64,000 bases of DNA, from contig SUYC01000015.1 of the NCBI GenBank assembly GCA_015060625.1, positions 17,533-81,532 of the forward strand. The letters are read 5' to 3'. This DNA is from Xylanibacter ruminicola (GTDB lineage Bacteria; Bacteroidota; Bacteroidia; Bacteroidales; Bacteroidaceae). Each line of letters opens with the position of its first letter. The stretch's first letter is position 1. The notes beneath the pieces were generated by a model that was given only the letters and a program-made list of their open reading frames with translations, was not told the DNA's origin and did no database searches. Positions 19,196 through 27,097 of this stretch are shown in pieces. The translations under genes and the position numbers were made by a program.

Positions 19196-20547
19196 TATAT
19201 CCTTGCATTTTCCGCGTTTTTGGGAGTTTCTTTTAAAAATAGGCCATAATGTATTTCGTGGTCCTTGGCGAAGGGAAGTCCCTTCGCTATTTTCTGTAAT
19301 CGCGATATTTCCTCGCTTGCATCTATATGCTCCTGCCATTTACATTCGCCTATGAACAGATGCTTACCGTCAAACGATTCGGCTACTACATCAAGTTCTA
19401 CAGGGATATATTCTCCTTTTTCTTCGTTATAATAGCTGCCCCACCAGCGAGATGCTAATTTATATAAAATGCCATCAACACCCTGCGAGCTGATATGGTT
19501 TCGGCATAGTTCTTCCCAAACCATACTAACATATTCGTTCTCCGTTTTTTTGAATACATCCAATACAGCCGCGCTATTATCCAACTCAATGAGTGAACGA
19601 TATGGCAGTACATATCGATAGTGGAAACACAACAGTGGGTCGGATATGCGATACAACCCTTTTTTGCTCTTCTTTTCGCTCTCGCCAAATGGCACCTCTT
19701 TATTTATAAAGCCAAGTTCGCGCAGTCGGGACAACAGAGGAGTAATATCTGTTGCTTGTTTCTCGGCACGGGCAGCAATTTCGGATAGTTTATTTGCGCC
19801 ATTGCCTATATATGATAATATAGAAGAGGCCTGTACTGTATCGCGCATTTCATCCTGCAGTAGGCGTGATGGCTCATCGTAAAGCGTTCCTTCGGATGTA
19901 AGCATTAGGTTTTCTATTGCTGCATGCAAGCTGTCATAGTTTTCGCGCAGTTCCCAGTATCTTGGCACACCGCCCCAAACAGCATACTCTCTAACAGCCT
20001 GTTCGGCATCACATCTTAGCGCCTGACCAACAAAAGTGGGGGCGATAGGTTTCATTTTCATTATTTCGTCGGCGCGACCATATAGAGGCTCTGTGCTATC
20101 GAGTACAAAACCTTGCATCATCTGTTGCGATGATCCACAGATTATCAAATCGTATTTCAGTTTTTTGTCGTCAATCAGTCTCTGCAGTATCGATGGCAGA
20201 GCAGGACAACTTTTAACAAGATATGGAAATTCATCCAAACAAACGGTTATGCGGTGGCTGATAGACCTGTTTAAACTTAGCAACAGCGATTCCCAGTTAG
20301 GATAGTTAGCCATGCTGAAGCCTTCGATACTCATGTCGATAAGTGACGAGAAGAGCTGACGCTGACTTGGCTCAGCGGTTTTATCAGCCAAGAAATAAAT
20401 GTCGCCACGTTCAAAGTCCATCACCTTTTTTATCAGTGTCGACTTTCCAATTCGTCTACGTCCATAAACCACTATAAACTGAGGCTTCTCTCTCTTTAGA
20501 GCAGCCTGCAAGCGTGAAAATTCCTTCTGTCTGTCAACAAACTCCAT
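19168..20547 (-). CDS. Archaeal-type ATPase with DUF234 C-terminal domain
   Basis: 459 aa. The start MEFVDRQKEFSRL and Walker A VVYGRRRIGKSTL (residues 25-37) are diagnostic of the AAA_2/archaeal ATPase family. Walker B is ITVCLDEFPYL near 107. The C-terminal half ends in a DUF234-like restriction-endonuclease-fold region containing LDVVAESFDGKHLFIGECKW, an ExK-like arrangement. Such genes are scattered in Bacteroidetes and their role is not established. Single gene with its own promoter. Confidence 0.8.
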   Translation of the reverse strand: MEFVDRQKEFSRLQAALKREKPQFIVVYGRRRIGKSTLIKKVMDFERGDIYFLADKTAEPSQRQLFSSLIDMSIEGFSMANYPNWESLLLSLNRSISHRITVCLDEFPYLVKSCPALPSILQRLIDDKKLKYDLIICGSSQQMMQGFVLDSTEPLYGRADEIMKMKPIAPTFVGQALRCDAEQAVREYAVWGGVPRYWELRENYDSLHAAIENLMLTSEGTLYDEPSRLLQDEMRDTVQASSILSYIGNGANKLSEIAARAEKQATDITPLLSRLRELGFINKEVPFGESEKKSKKGLYRISDPLLCFHYRYVLPYRSLIELDNSAAVLDVFKKTENEYVSMVWEELCRNHISSQGVDGILYKLASRWWGSYYNEEKGEYIPVELDVVAESFDGKHLFIGECKWQEHIDASEEISRLQKIAKGLPFAKDHEIHYGLFLKETPKNAENARIYYPADVMEK

Positions 20548-20572
20548 ATCTCTTGCAATTTATATCGTGCCG

Positions 20573-20604
20573 CAAATATACGGAGTTTAGGTTTTCCTAC
20601 CAAA
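20573..20604 (-). promoter_or_regulatory. Promoter of the ATPase gene
   Basis: On the minus strand TTTG (20601-20604), 20 bases, TATATTTG (20573-20580). The next ~120 bases (20605-20723) are very A/T-rich and hold no gene I can support. Confidence 0.75.
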
Positions 20605-20723
20605 TATTTTAGGCAAAATTAAGAATATAATTCTACTTTATAATAATTCTACTTTATATTTTTATATCTTGTCGAATAACTAAAATACCAAATGTTAGTT
20701 TGTTAGGTGGTTAGGTCATGGTA

Positions 20724-20760
20724 CAAAAATAGAGCTCACAGACCATGCTGTGGGCTCTAT
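20724..20760 (-). terminator. Terminator of the HU/smalltalk transcript
   Basis: Read on the minus strand, ATAGAGCCCACAG and CTGTGAGCTCTAT form a 13-base stem with one mismatch and a 6-base loop, followed by a T-rich run (20724-20728). Confidence 0.7.
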
Positions 20761-20808
20761 CTCTTTTAATGGTTAATGGTTCGTGGTTGTTGTTCAACCT
20801 GCCACGCC

Positions 20809-20840
20809 GCTCGGCTATGCCGCTTGGCTTGTCCAAGAAC
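20809..20840. repeat. Double-hairpin extragenic repeat, copy 1
   Basis: CGGCTATGCCG and CTTGGCTTGTCCAAG form two adjacent small hairpins. A near copy lies at 21597-21628. The two copies sit in the 3' and 5' untranslated ends of the HU/smalltalk transcript. Confidence 0.7.
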
Positions 20841-20856
20841 TTGTGGCGCTTCGGGG

Positions 20857-20958
20857 CTAAGCCCCGATGCACGATGTCGCGCCAAGTGCTGTTACAATCG
20901 CCGTAGCAATGCTTGCAATCATCTGCACAATAAACTTCAATGTCTCTTTCTTGCTCAT
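20857..20958 (-). CDS. Smalltalk protein (33-residue micro-protein)
   Basis: ATG at 20956-20958 gives a 33-residue product starting MSKKETLKFIVQ, with a hydrophobic middle (MIASIATAIVTALGATSC) and stop TAG at 20857-20859. This matches the short 'smalltalk' proteins found beside HU-like proteins in Bacteroides and Prevotella. Another frame over the same bases is longer but is Cys/His/Arg-rich and looks like noise. The stop codon lies within a perfect 7-bp hairpin (TCGGGGC/GCCCCGA). The function is unknown; a membrane peptide is plausible. It lies 71 bases after the HU-like gene on the same strand. Confidence 0.85.
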   Translation of the reverse strand: MSKKETLKFIVQMIASIATAIVTALGATSCIGA

Positions 20959-21029
20959 AACTCAATTTTTTAATTTTTACCTTTTTACCTTTTTACCTTT
21001 AAGATCGGGTGGGGCCTTAGCCCCAACCC

Positions 21030-21575
21030 TTAGTCTCCGTTAGGCCCGTCGTCGTAGCCACCGCCGCCAGTGTTTCCACCGGTATTTCCACCGGTATTGC
21101 CACCGGTATTGCCGCCCTGGCTGCTACCACCGCCGTTGGTGGTCTTCTCACCATCGCCGCTCAGCAGACTCTCGGCGTTCACAAACTCGGCCTTCTTCAG
21201 GAACTCACGACTCGAGATATTCATCTCCTGCTCAGGCATGAATCGGATATGGAGAGCCTTCAGGTTCTTACCCACATTAAACTCCTCCTTCTTGGGAGCG
21301 CCACCGGGCTCGTTCTCCAGGGTAGTGAAGAAGGTACCCAGACCGTCGATCTTCACTCGCTTGCTCTCCAGCAGCATCTCAACCAGACAGCTGCGGAACT
21401 TCTCCAACACACCAAACACTACATCCTGCGTATAAACGCTACCGTGCTCACTGATGTGCTTGGCCAGCTTGCGGGTGTTCAGGGTTTCAATACTCTTGCT
21501 GTGGGCGAACCACTTGCCAAATACCTGCGACTTGTTGTTCTTGTTCTGTCGCAACTCATAAAAAATCTTTGCCAT
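21030..21575 (-). CDS. HU-like DNA-binding protein with Gly/Asn/Thr repeat tail
   Basis: 181 aa. Residues 1-125 resemble the HU-family proteins of Bacteroidales that begin MAKIFYELRQNKN. The dimerisation/arm region includes SCLVEMLLESKRVKIDGLGT, equivalent to the HU core with KVxLxGFG. The last ~35 residues are a disordered tail with four GGNT repeats followed by GGGGYDDGPNGD. It is likely to bind DNA or be nucleoid-associated. The tail repeats could vary in number between strains. A smalltalk gene follows. Confidence 0.85.
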   Translation of the reverse strand: MAKIFYELRQNKNNKSQVFGKWFAHSKSIETLNTRKLAKHISEHGSVYTQDVVFGVLEKFRSCLVEMLLESKRVKIDGLGTFFTTLENEPGGAPKKEEFNVGKNLKALHIRFMPEQEMNISSREFLKKAEFVNAESLLSGDGEKTTNGGGSSQGGNTGGNTGGNTGGNTGGGGYDDGPNGD

Positions 21576-21596
21576 AATCTAATTTTAATGATTTTC

Positions 21597-21628
21597 GCTC
21601 GGCTTTGCCGCTTGGCTCCGCCAAGAAT
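21597..21628. repeat. Double-hairpin extragenic repeat, copy 2
   Basis: CGGCTTTGCCG and CTTGGCTCCGCCAAG; second copy of the element at 20809-20840. It sits in the 5' leader of the HU-like gene, between its promoter and its ATG. Confidence 0.7.
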
Positions 21629-21699
21629 GGTTAATACTCTTGTTACTTAATCTCTAGTGTGTCTCAATCCACGTGTGCACTTTGTTTCTTTTGACGATG

Positions 21700-21731
21700 C
21701 AAAGGTACAAATAAAAAAGTTACCCTCCAAA
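21700..21731 (-). promoter_or_regulatory. Promoter of the HU-like/smalltalk operon
   Basis: On the minus strand TTTG (21728-21731), 20 bases, TACCTTTG (21700-21707), a consensus match. It leaves a leader of about 119 bases. Confidence 0.85.
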
Positions 21732-21910
21732 CGTTTTTTGGACCTTGTTTTTGCGTGTAAATAAATCTTACTTTAAAATATGGCGCTCCATTACCAATCT
21801 TTAAGATAGTACCTTGCAATCAAAAAGAAAGTTCGGCAGATTTTGCAAAAATCTCGTTAACTATCTACCAGATTCTGCCGTACCGCTTAAAACACCCTGC
21901 TGGCGGCAAA

Positions 21911-21965
21911 GTGTCTTACCCTGAAAAACGTTGTTTTTTATTCAACGTTTTTCAGGGTAAAACAC
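21911..21965. repeat. Long near-perfect inverted repeat
   Basis: Arms 21911-21933 and 21943-21965 are complementary at 22 of 23 positions; the central 18 bp (TTACCCTGAAAAACGTTG) are perfect, with a 9-base T-rich loop. It lies between the end of the phosphatase operon and the HU promoter. A weaker inverted pair (CGGCAGA near 21834, TCTGCCG near 21884) lies beside it. There is no T run after either arm, so it is not a classic terminator. No gene is seen between 21732 and 22019. Confidence 0.8.
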
Positions 21966-22019
21966 ATTTTGTGCTCGGGGAGTTCACCAGGAGCAAGTAT
22001 CCTGAAGTGTATAAAGCAG

Positions 22020-23318
22020 TTATTGCTTATAGGCGGCGAGCTTGTTTAGGCAGAACTGGCGGAAATCGGCCCAATGGTAGTAGGGGGCGCAGTCGGTGGA
22101 GATGGGGAGGGTTGCTTCGACCTCATTAAGGAGTACTTTTACCAGCACATCCTTATCCTTGGGGCTGCTGCGGTAGAAGACGAACTGCAGGTTGCTGGCC
22201 ATAGGGAACACACTGCTGCACCACCAGCCATGGGTTTCGAGTTCGTCGAGGTTGTCTGTCGAAAAATCAAAGCCGTTAACACCTATCAGACATACCAAGG
22301 GCAGCAACACTGTTTCGTGACCAAAACGCAATTGTGCGCCAGGATCGGGTAGTTTGATGCAGCTGTCGGCATCTGCGATCATCTGTTTAAGCAGATAGCG
22401 TTGCGTGTAGGGCTGTTTGCCGCCGTTAAGTTTGCAGGCACCATGCTGCAGATACCAATAGGCATTGTCAACCTGCCACATACGGTAAAGGTCGTTGGTG
22501 TTAAACAAACCTATCAGATTGGTGTTGCGATTGAAGTTTGTGTTTAACTGAAACAATCCCATCTTCATCAGATAGTAGCTGAAGTCCTCTTGATTTACAA
22601 ATTCCTCGACGATATCTGGATTCTTGAATACCAGTTCCATGAGGCGGGCGTTGCCCATGCGGGTGGCAGTGTAGGCGTCGAAGGCTTTCTGAGCTTCGGG
22701 CGTCATGAAATTAGGGCGTAGCTGGCGATCCTGATAGTTCATATACCACTGGGTGCGCTTTGAAGCTTGCATGGTGATATGTAACTGTGGACATACTTGC
22801 AGCATCTCCATGGCTGCCGATCCCATCGACTCGATGCAGCGTGGTACGATGGTGCTGATACAGGTGACGTTGGCCCCGGGATGGAGTACCTCTGGGAAAC
22901 GCTCAACCATACGTCTGCCGATGCTCTGCATCTGACGTTTGCCATATCCGGTAAGTTCGCCCCAACGGCCTTCGGTATCGCGCATAATCGAGTTCATGTG
23001 GCGCAGAACCTGTCGTCCGGTAGGCGTAAGTTCGTCTAAGCTGTCGGCATGCAGCATCATAAAGTAGGGTGTGTCGTATCCGCTTCGGTTGCTGATGTAA
23101 CGCGAACCGTGTCGCCCATAATGCGAGATGTAGAATGGTTTCTTACCAGCGGGAGCGGGCGTAAGTTTGGCTGTGATGCTATCGGGATAGACATCGTAAT
23201 TGCACGAGGCGTAGCCTGGATGCTGCTTAATGATATCGATAACGCCTTGAGCTACCGACGAACTGCAGGTGCATACGACCAGCACCGATAGGAGAATGAA
23301 TCTTGCTTTGATGTTCAT
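22020..23318 (-). CDS. Exported histidine acid phosphatase (branch 2)
   Basis: 432 aa with a signal peptide ending SSSVAQ. The catalytic motif HYGRHGSRY (Arg69-His70) and the distal LRFGHETVLLPL (His-Glu proton donor) are both present, so it should hydrolyse phosphomonoesters, perhaps phytate or nucleotides, in the periplasm. It is the second gene of a pair and overlaps the upstream paralogue by 4 bases (ATGA). A 94%-identical 282-bp copy of its 3' end lies at 37993-38274. Confidence 0.85.
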   Translation of the reverse strand: MNIKARFILLSVLVVCTCSSSVAQGVIDIIKQHPGYASCNYDVYPDSITAKLTPAPAGKKPFYISHYGRHGSRYISNRSGYDTPYFMMLHADSLDELTPTGRQVLRHMNSIMRDTEGRWGELTGYGKRQMQSIGRRMVERFPEVLHPGANVTCISTIVPRCIESMGSAAMEMLQVCPQLHITMQASKRTQWYMNYQDRQLRPNFMTPEAQKAFDAYTATRMGNARLMELVFKNPDIVEEFVNQEDFSYYLMKMGLFQLNTNFNRNTNLIGLFNTNDLYRMWQVDNAYWYLQHGACKLNGGKQPYTQRYLLKQMIADADSCIKLPDPGAQLRFGHETVLLPLVCLIGVNGFDFSTDNLDELETHGWWCSSVFPMASNLQFVFYRSSPKDKDVLVKVLLNEVEATLPISTDCAPYYHWADFRQFCLNKLAAYKQ

Positions 23319-24637
23319 AAGTTTCGTCCTTTCTTGAAGCTGAATCTTCGGTTTTCGTAACGGTAGAGTTTGCGCAGATAGTAGCGCTTAACATCTTTCC
23401 AGTGGTAGTAGGGGGCACAATCGGTTTTGATGGGCAGGCGCGCTTCGTGACCGTTGAGCAGCACTTTTACTAATACGTCGGGATCGTCGTGATTGGCACG
23501 GTAGTGAATCATAATGATGCTACCACCTAAGGGTGCTATGCGGTAGTTTGCCCAGCCATAGGCCTCGAGTGAATCGAGATTGTCGGTGTGCAAGCCGCAG
23601 TTGTCGAGCTCCATCAGACAGGCCATCGACAAGATAACACTCTCACGGGTGTAGCGCAGATGCATCAGTGGGGTGTCGCGCTTAAGCACACTGTCGCCCA
23701 TGTGTATCATGTTACGAAGTGTGGCCCGCTGTAAGTAGGCCTGATAGCCACCGTTAAGGGTGTATCCACCGTAGTTGATATAGTGCCAGGCGTTTTGCTT
23801 TCGCCAGTGTTGGTGAATCTCTTCGGGTGTGAAGATATCCCAGAGGGTGAATTTCTTGCCTACGTCGGCATGCTGCACATTACCTGCCAGGATGAACAGC
23901 TGGCGGGCCAGCTTGGGCACATCGATATTTGAAACTACGTAATATGGATCGTTGAAGAGTGTCTGCATCAAACGGTTGTCGCTTGAGTTGAGCGATACAA
24001 AACGGTTGTAATGTACTTTGGTTGCCGAGTCGGTGCGTTGCGAAGTAAGTAAAACGTCTGTAGGATCCATGAATCGATGCTCTTGCAGCGATGCTTTGCT
24101 TCGTGCCACGATGGGCTGGCGCATGGACGAGAGTTGCAAGAGTCCCTCCTGCATGGTCATGATGCATCTGTTTTCGACGATACTACGCACACTGTAGTAT
24201 CCATCTGAGGTGAACATGGCTGGAAAGCGCTCGATGAGTTGCTTGACCATGTCGCGCGACTGCTGGGCCCCGATAGAGGTGAGTTCTCCATCGCGTTCCT
24301 GTGCATCCTGACATAACAGTTGCACACGGCGCAGTACGCTTTTACCTAACTTGGTGAGCTTGCCTAAGCTATCGGCTTTGGTAAGGATGGCGTAGGTTTC
24401 GGTATAGTAATCCTTTTTATCAAGGTAATACGAACCCGGGCAGCCATAGTGGTTGATGTAGAATGGCTTTTTGCCTGCTGGGGCAGGGGTGTCTTTAGGC
24501 ATCTTGCCTATGGGCAGAGCATAGAACATGCCGGCCGCACGGTTGACATCGGTTTGCAAATCCTTTTCCACCGATTGCGCCTTGAGGCTGGTAAAAACCG
24601 CTGTTATAGAAATTATGAATATGAATAGCCGTTTCAT
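23315..24637 (-). CDS. Histidine-phosphatase paralogue lacking catalytic residues
   Basis: 440 aa, signal peptide MKRLFIFIISITAVFTSLKA. It aligns along its whole length with the next gene (shared PAPAGKKPFYI, DSLGKLTKLGKSVLRR, KTDCAPYYHWKDVK). However, the catalytic RHG is replaced by CPG (Cys66-Pro67) and the distal HE becomes RE in LRYTRESVILSM. It is therefore predicted to be inactive as a phosphatase. The frame is intact, so it is probably a maintained pseudo-enzyme, perhaps binding the same ligand or regulating its partner. First gene of the two-gene operon. Confidence 0.85.
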   Translation of the reverse strand: MKRLFIFIISITAVFTSLKAQSVEKDLQTDVNRAAGMFYALPIGKMPKDTPAPAGKKPFYINHYGCPGSYYLDKKDYYTETYAILTKADSLGKLTKLGKSVLRRVQLLCQDAQERDGELTSIGAQQSRDMVKQLIERFPAMFTSDGYYSVRSIVENRCIMTMQEGLLQLSSMRQPIVARSKASLQEHRFMDPTDVLLTSQRTDSATKVHYNRFVSLNSSDNRLMQTLFNDPYYVVSNIDVPKLARQLFILAGNVQHADVGKKFTLWDIFTPEEIHQHWRKQNAWHYINYGGYTLNGGYQAYLQRATLRNMIHMGDSVLKRDTPLMHLRYTRESVILSMACLMELDNCGLHTDNLDSLEAYGWANYRIAPLGGSIIMIHYRANHDDPDVLVKVLLNGHEARLPIKTDCAPYYHWKDVKRYYLRKLYRYENRRFSFKKGRNL

Positions 24638-24666
24638 TATTTAGGGCTTTTTAGGAACTTCGGCTG

Positions 24667-24698
24667 CAAATTTACTGATTTTTTGTCAATAAACCAAA
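24667..24698 (-). promoter_or_regulatory. Promoter of the phosphatase pair
   Basis: Minus-strand TTTG (24695-24698), 20 bases, TAAATTTG (24667-24674). Confidence 0.8.
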
Positions 24699-24712
24699 CG
24701 GCAAGGCAAAAA

Positions 24713-24745
24713 TTGCGTAAATATGCAACTATTTTTGTACCTTTG
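24713..24745 (+). promoter_or_regulatory. Promoter of the HAD nucleotidase gene
   Basis: TTG 24713-24715, 22 bases, TACCTTTG 24738-24745. It ends 7 bases before the ATG at 24753, so the message would be nearly leaderless. It is interleaved with the divergent phosphatase promoter. Confidence 0.65.
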
Positions 24746-24752
24746 CAGCCGT

Positions 24753-25475
24753 ATGGAAAAGAAAAAGGTATATAAAGATTTGTTTGTAGATTTCGATGAT
24801 ACGCTCTACGATACGCATGGCAATTCGGAGATAGCTATACGCGAAACGTTCGAATACTATCAGTTGGGACGCTTTTTTGATGATCCTCAGGTGTTTTACG
24901 ATGCTTACTGGGAAGCGAATATCGACCTTTGGGGGCGCTATTCGCAAGGGGAGATCACACGCGATTACTTGATTGTGGAGCGATTCCACCGACCACTGAG
25001 TGTGGGGATGGGCGATGCTGCTACCGAGGCATACTGCCTGGCGATGAGCGATAAGTTTTTGGAGTACTGTAGCAATAAACCTGGTACGGTGAATGGTGCA
25101 CACGAGTTGATGCAATACTTGCGCGAAAAGGGCTACCGTATGCACATGACGAGCAACGGATTCCACGAGGTGCAGTACAAAAAACTGGCTGCCTGCGGTT
25201 TGCGCGACTATTTTGATACTATTGTGCTGAGTGAGGATGCAGGGGTGAACAAACCATCGGCGGCTTATTTTGCATATGCTTTTGAGCAGACGGGAGCTAA
25301 GCCTGAGACAACACTGATGATAGGTGATAACATGCTGACAGATATAAAGGGGGCGCTGGCAGTTGGTATGGATGCACTGCTGTTTAACCGTTGGGGATAT
25401 GACATAAAAAGTGGAGACCCTGAGGTCCCCACTTACGTAGTATCTGATTTACTTGATATCAAACAGATTCTCTAA
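24753..25475 (+). CDS. HAD hydrolase, YjjG-family pyrimidine nucleotidase
   Basis: 240 aa from ATG 24753 (MEKKKVYKDLFVDFDDTLYD); an earlier ATG at 24723 lies upstream of the -7 box and is rejected. HAD motif I is FVDFDDTLYDT, motif II is MHMTSNGF, and motif III/IV is NKPSAAYF then LMIGDNMLTDIKGA. These are typical of YjjG, which removes phosphate from non-canonical pyrimidine nucleotides. The last 72 bases belong to a 120-bp sequence repeated at 38332-38451. The C-terminal codons contain a hairpin (GTGGAGACC/GGTCCCCAC). Confidence 0.87.
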   Translation: MEKKKVYKDLFVDFDDTLYDTHGNSEIAIRETFEYYQLGRFFDDPQVFYDAYWEANIDLWGRYSQGEITRDYLIVERFHRPLSVGMGDAATEAYCLAMSDKFLEYCSNKPGTVNGAHELMQYLREKGYRMHMTSNGFHEVQYKKLAACGLRDYFDTIVLSEDAGVNKPSAAYFAYAFEQTGAKPETTLMIGDNMLTDIKGALAVGMDALLFNRWGYDIKSGDPEVPTYVVSDLLDIKQIL

Positions 25476-25523
25476 AGATTACTTGGCCTACGCCACAGAA
25501 CGTGTTTCGCGGATAACGGTAAT
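25404..25523. repeat. Left copy of a 120-bp direct repeat bracketing the caspase block
   Basis: Matches 38332-38451 without gaps at 113 of 120 positions. The first 75 bases are the HAD gene 3' end (one difference). The last 45 bases are a relic of the rny 3' end: read on the minus strand they encode [17 protein letters not shown]. All six differences from the intact rny copy fall in third codon positions. It shows that HAD and rny were once adjacent, tail to tail. Confidence 0.95.
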
Positions 25524-27034
25524 TAGAAACTGAAGTTACGCCATGCGTTTGCAATCTTGTCGGATGTATTTGTTGTTGGAGTTTGCTTTTTGTGCATCTT
25601 CAACTCTCTTGCCTGGTTTGATACATTATCTTTAATGTGGTCAGACAACTCGCCGAACGAGATAACACCATTTGTCTTCTGCAGTGCATCAAGTAGGTAG
25701 TAAGTGAACAGTCCGTGTCCCTGCTCGGGATAGCCCTGAGCAGTCTCATTGCCCTGAGCTGCTGAGAATACTACTAGCGAGCCACCACCAAGTTCGGTGT
25801 CCTCGGCATCAATTTCTACAGCACGCAAGCCCTCGGTTACACCCTCGTTCGAACGGTTAACACCGCTAAAGCAGGCATCCAGGAATATCGTAGTTTGGTT
25901 AAACTCCAACTCGCCTAACTTGGCATAAAACTCGTCAAGGGCAATACCACGCTTAGGGTTAGTACCTCTTACATCAGTTGGCAGTATGTATGCCTTGTTC
26001 TTATTCTTTACATCGGGCACACCATGACCAGCGTAGTAAACTATCAGCTTCTTCTCGTCGCGGTTGTTAATCGACTTTACCCAATCCTCCAGCTCTTCCT
26101 CCATAATCATCTGCTTGGTAGCGTCCTCGGCAATGTGTATGTTACCTGCTGGAATGCCCAGCACCTTTTTGCAGTAATCGCCAAACACGCGGGCATCGTG
26201 GATAGCATAAGGCACATCCGATGCAAATCGGTAGTTCTGGTTACCAATAATAAGTGCATATGTATTATTGCGTGTAATACTGCTTGTTACCTCAAGTTTA
26301 TCTACGCTCGATGTCTGATAATCATAGTCGATTTCCTGAATACGATTCTTGGTAATTTTTTCTACCGCAGCACTCGATAAGCCGTACTCATGGCTATTAT
26401 CAGGATTAATGTAAGCTGGCAAACGAATAATCTCTCCGCTATACATTGCGTGGCGCACCTTATTATTAATATTAACTTCGCTTGCAAAGGCGTGGTGTCC
26501 GATAATAGCGGTAGGGCTCATCTCGATTGATTTCAGATTGTCGCACGAAACAAATGCCTGATCGCCCACACGGCACTGGTCGGGGATGGTTACTGATGCC
26601 AGCGAATTACAGTTAGCAAAAGCAATCGTCTCAATCAGGCGCACCTGTACAGGCAGCGAAATGTTGCGTAGGCGTGAGCAGTTAAGAAATGCCCCCCAAC
26701 CTATTTCTACCAAGTCGGTACCTGTAAATACTACCTCCTGCAGGTTCTGGCAGTTAGCAAATGCGCACGAGCCAATTCTGGTAACACCTTTTTGTATCTC
26801 AACTTTTCTTACATCCAGCCTGGCCTTTGTCCATGGGGCTAACTGTTTCTCCATATTATACTCGCGGATAGCTACTGGCTGACCTTTGTCGTTATCGTTA
26901 GATATAACCAATGTGTATCCGTCAAATGTCCACTTTGTATCGGTACCGCAATAACCTTCGGTTTTATATATCTGTGCGTTTACATACGGTACGCACGTCA
27001 AAGCCATCATGGCAATAATAAATAATCTTTTCAT
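25523..27034 (-). CDS. Exported caspase-like protease with leucine-rich repeats
   Basis: 503 aa; signal peptide MKRLFIIAMMALTCVPYVNA. Residues ~75-200 hold BspA-type (LRR_5) repeats such as IGSCAFANCQNLQEVVF and IETIAFANCNSLASVTI. The C-terminal half is a peptidase C14 (caspase) domain opening YALIIGNQNY, with the dyad His337 in YYAGHG and Cys388 in LDACFSG, and VVFSAAQGNETA. It should act outside the cytoplasm on an unknown substrate. Last gene of an operon with LPP20-like, DUF4384 and barrel genes. The stop codon touches the left direct repeat. Confidence 0.87.
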   Translation of the reverse strand: MKRLFIIAMMALTCVPYVNAQIYKTEGYCGTDTKWTFDGYTLVISNDNDKGQPVAIREYNMEKQLAPWTKARLDVRKVEIQKGVTRIGSCAFANCQNLQEVVFTGTDLVEIGWGAFLNCSRLRNISLPVQVRLIETIAFANCNSLASVTIPDQCRVGDQAFVSCDNLKSIEMSPTAIIGHHAFASEVNINNKVRHAMYSGEIIRLPAYINPDNSHEYGLSSAAVEKITKNRIQEIDYDYQTSSVDKLEVTSSITRNNTYALIIGNQNYRFASDVPYAIHDARVFGDYCKKVLGIPAGNIHIAEDATKQMIMEEELEDWVKSINNRDEKKLIVYYAGHGVPDVKNKNKAYILPTDVRGTNPKRGIALDEFYAKLGELEFNQTTIFLDACFSGVNRSNEGVTEGLRAVEIDAEDTELGGGSLVVFSAAQGNETAQGYPEQGHGLFTYYLLDALQKTNGVISFGELSDHIKDNVSNQARELKMHKKQTPTTNTSDKIANAWRNFSF

Positions 27035-27097
27035 AACTGTTTAACTTTAAAAATTTGTTTTTATAACAACTCTTTATTTTAGCCCTTACACATCATG

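Noticed and set aside
20711..20965. 84-residue minus-strand frame
   Set aside because: It overlaps the smalltalk gene in another frame. Its Cys/His-rich start looks striking but is the shifted reading of that gene, and it runs on through a hairpin repeat and the terminator.
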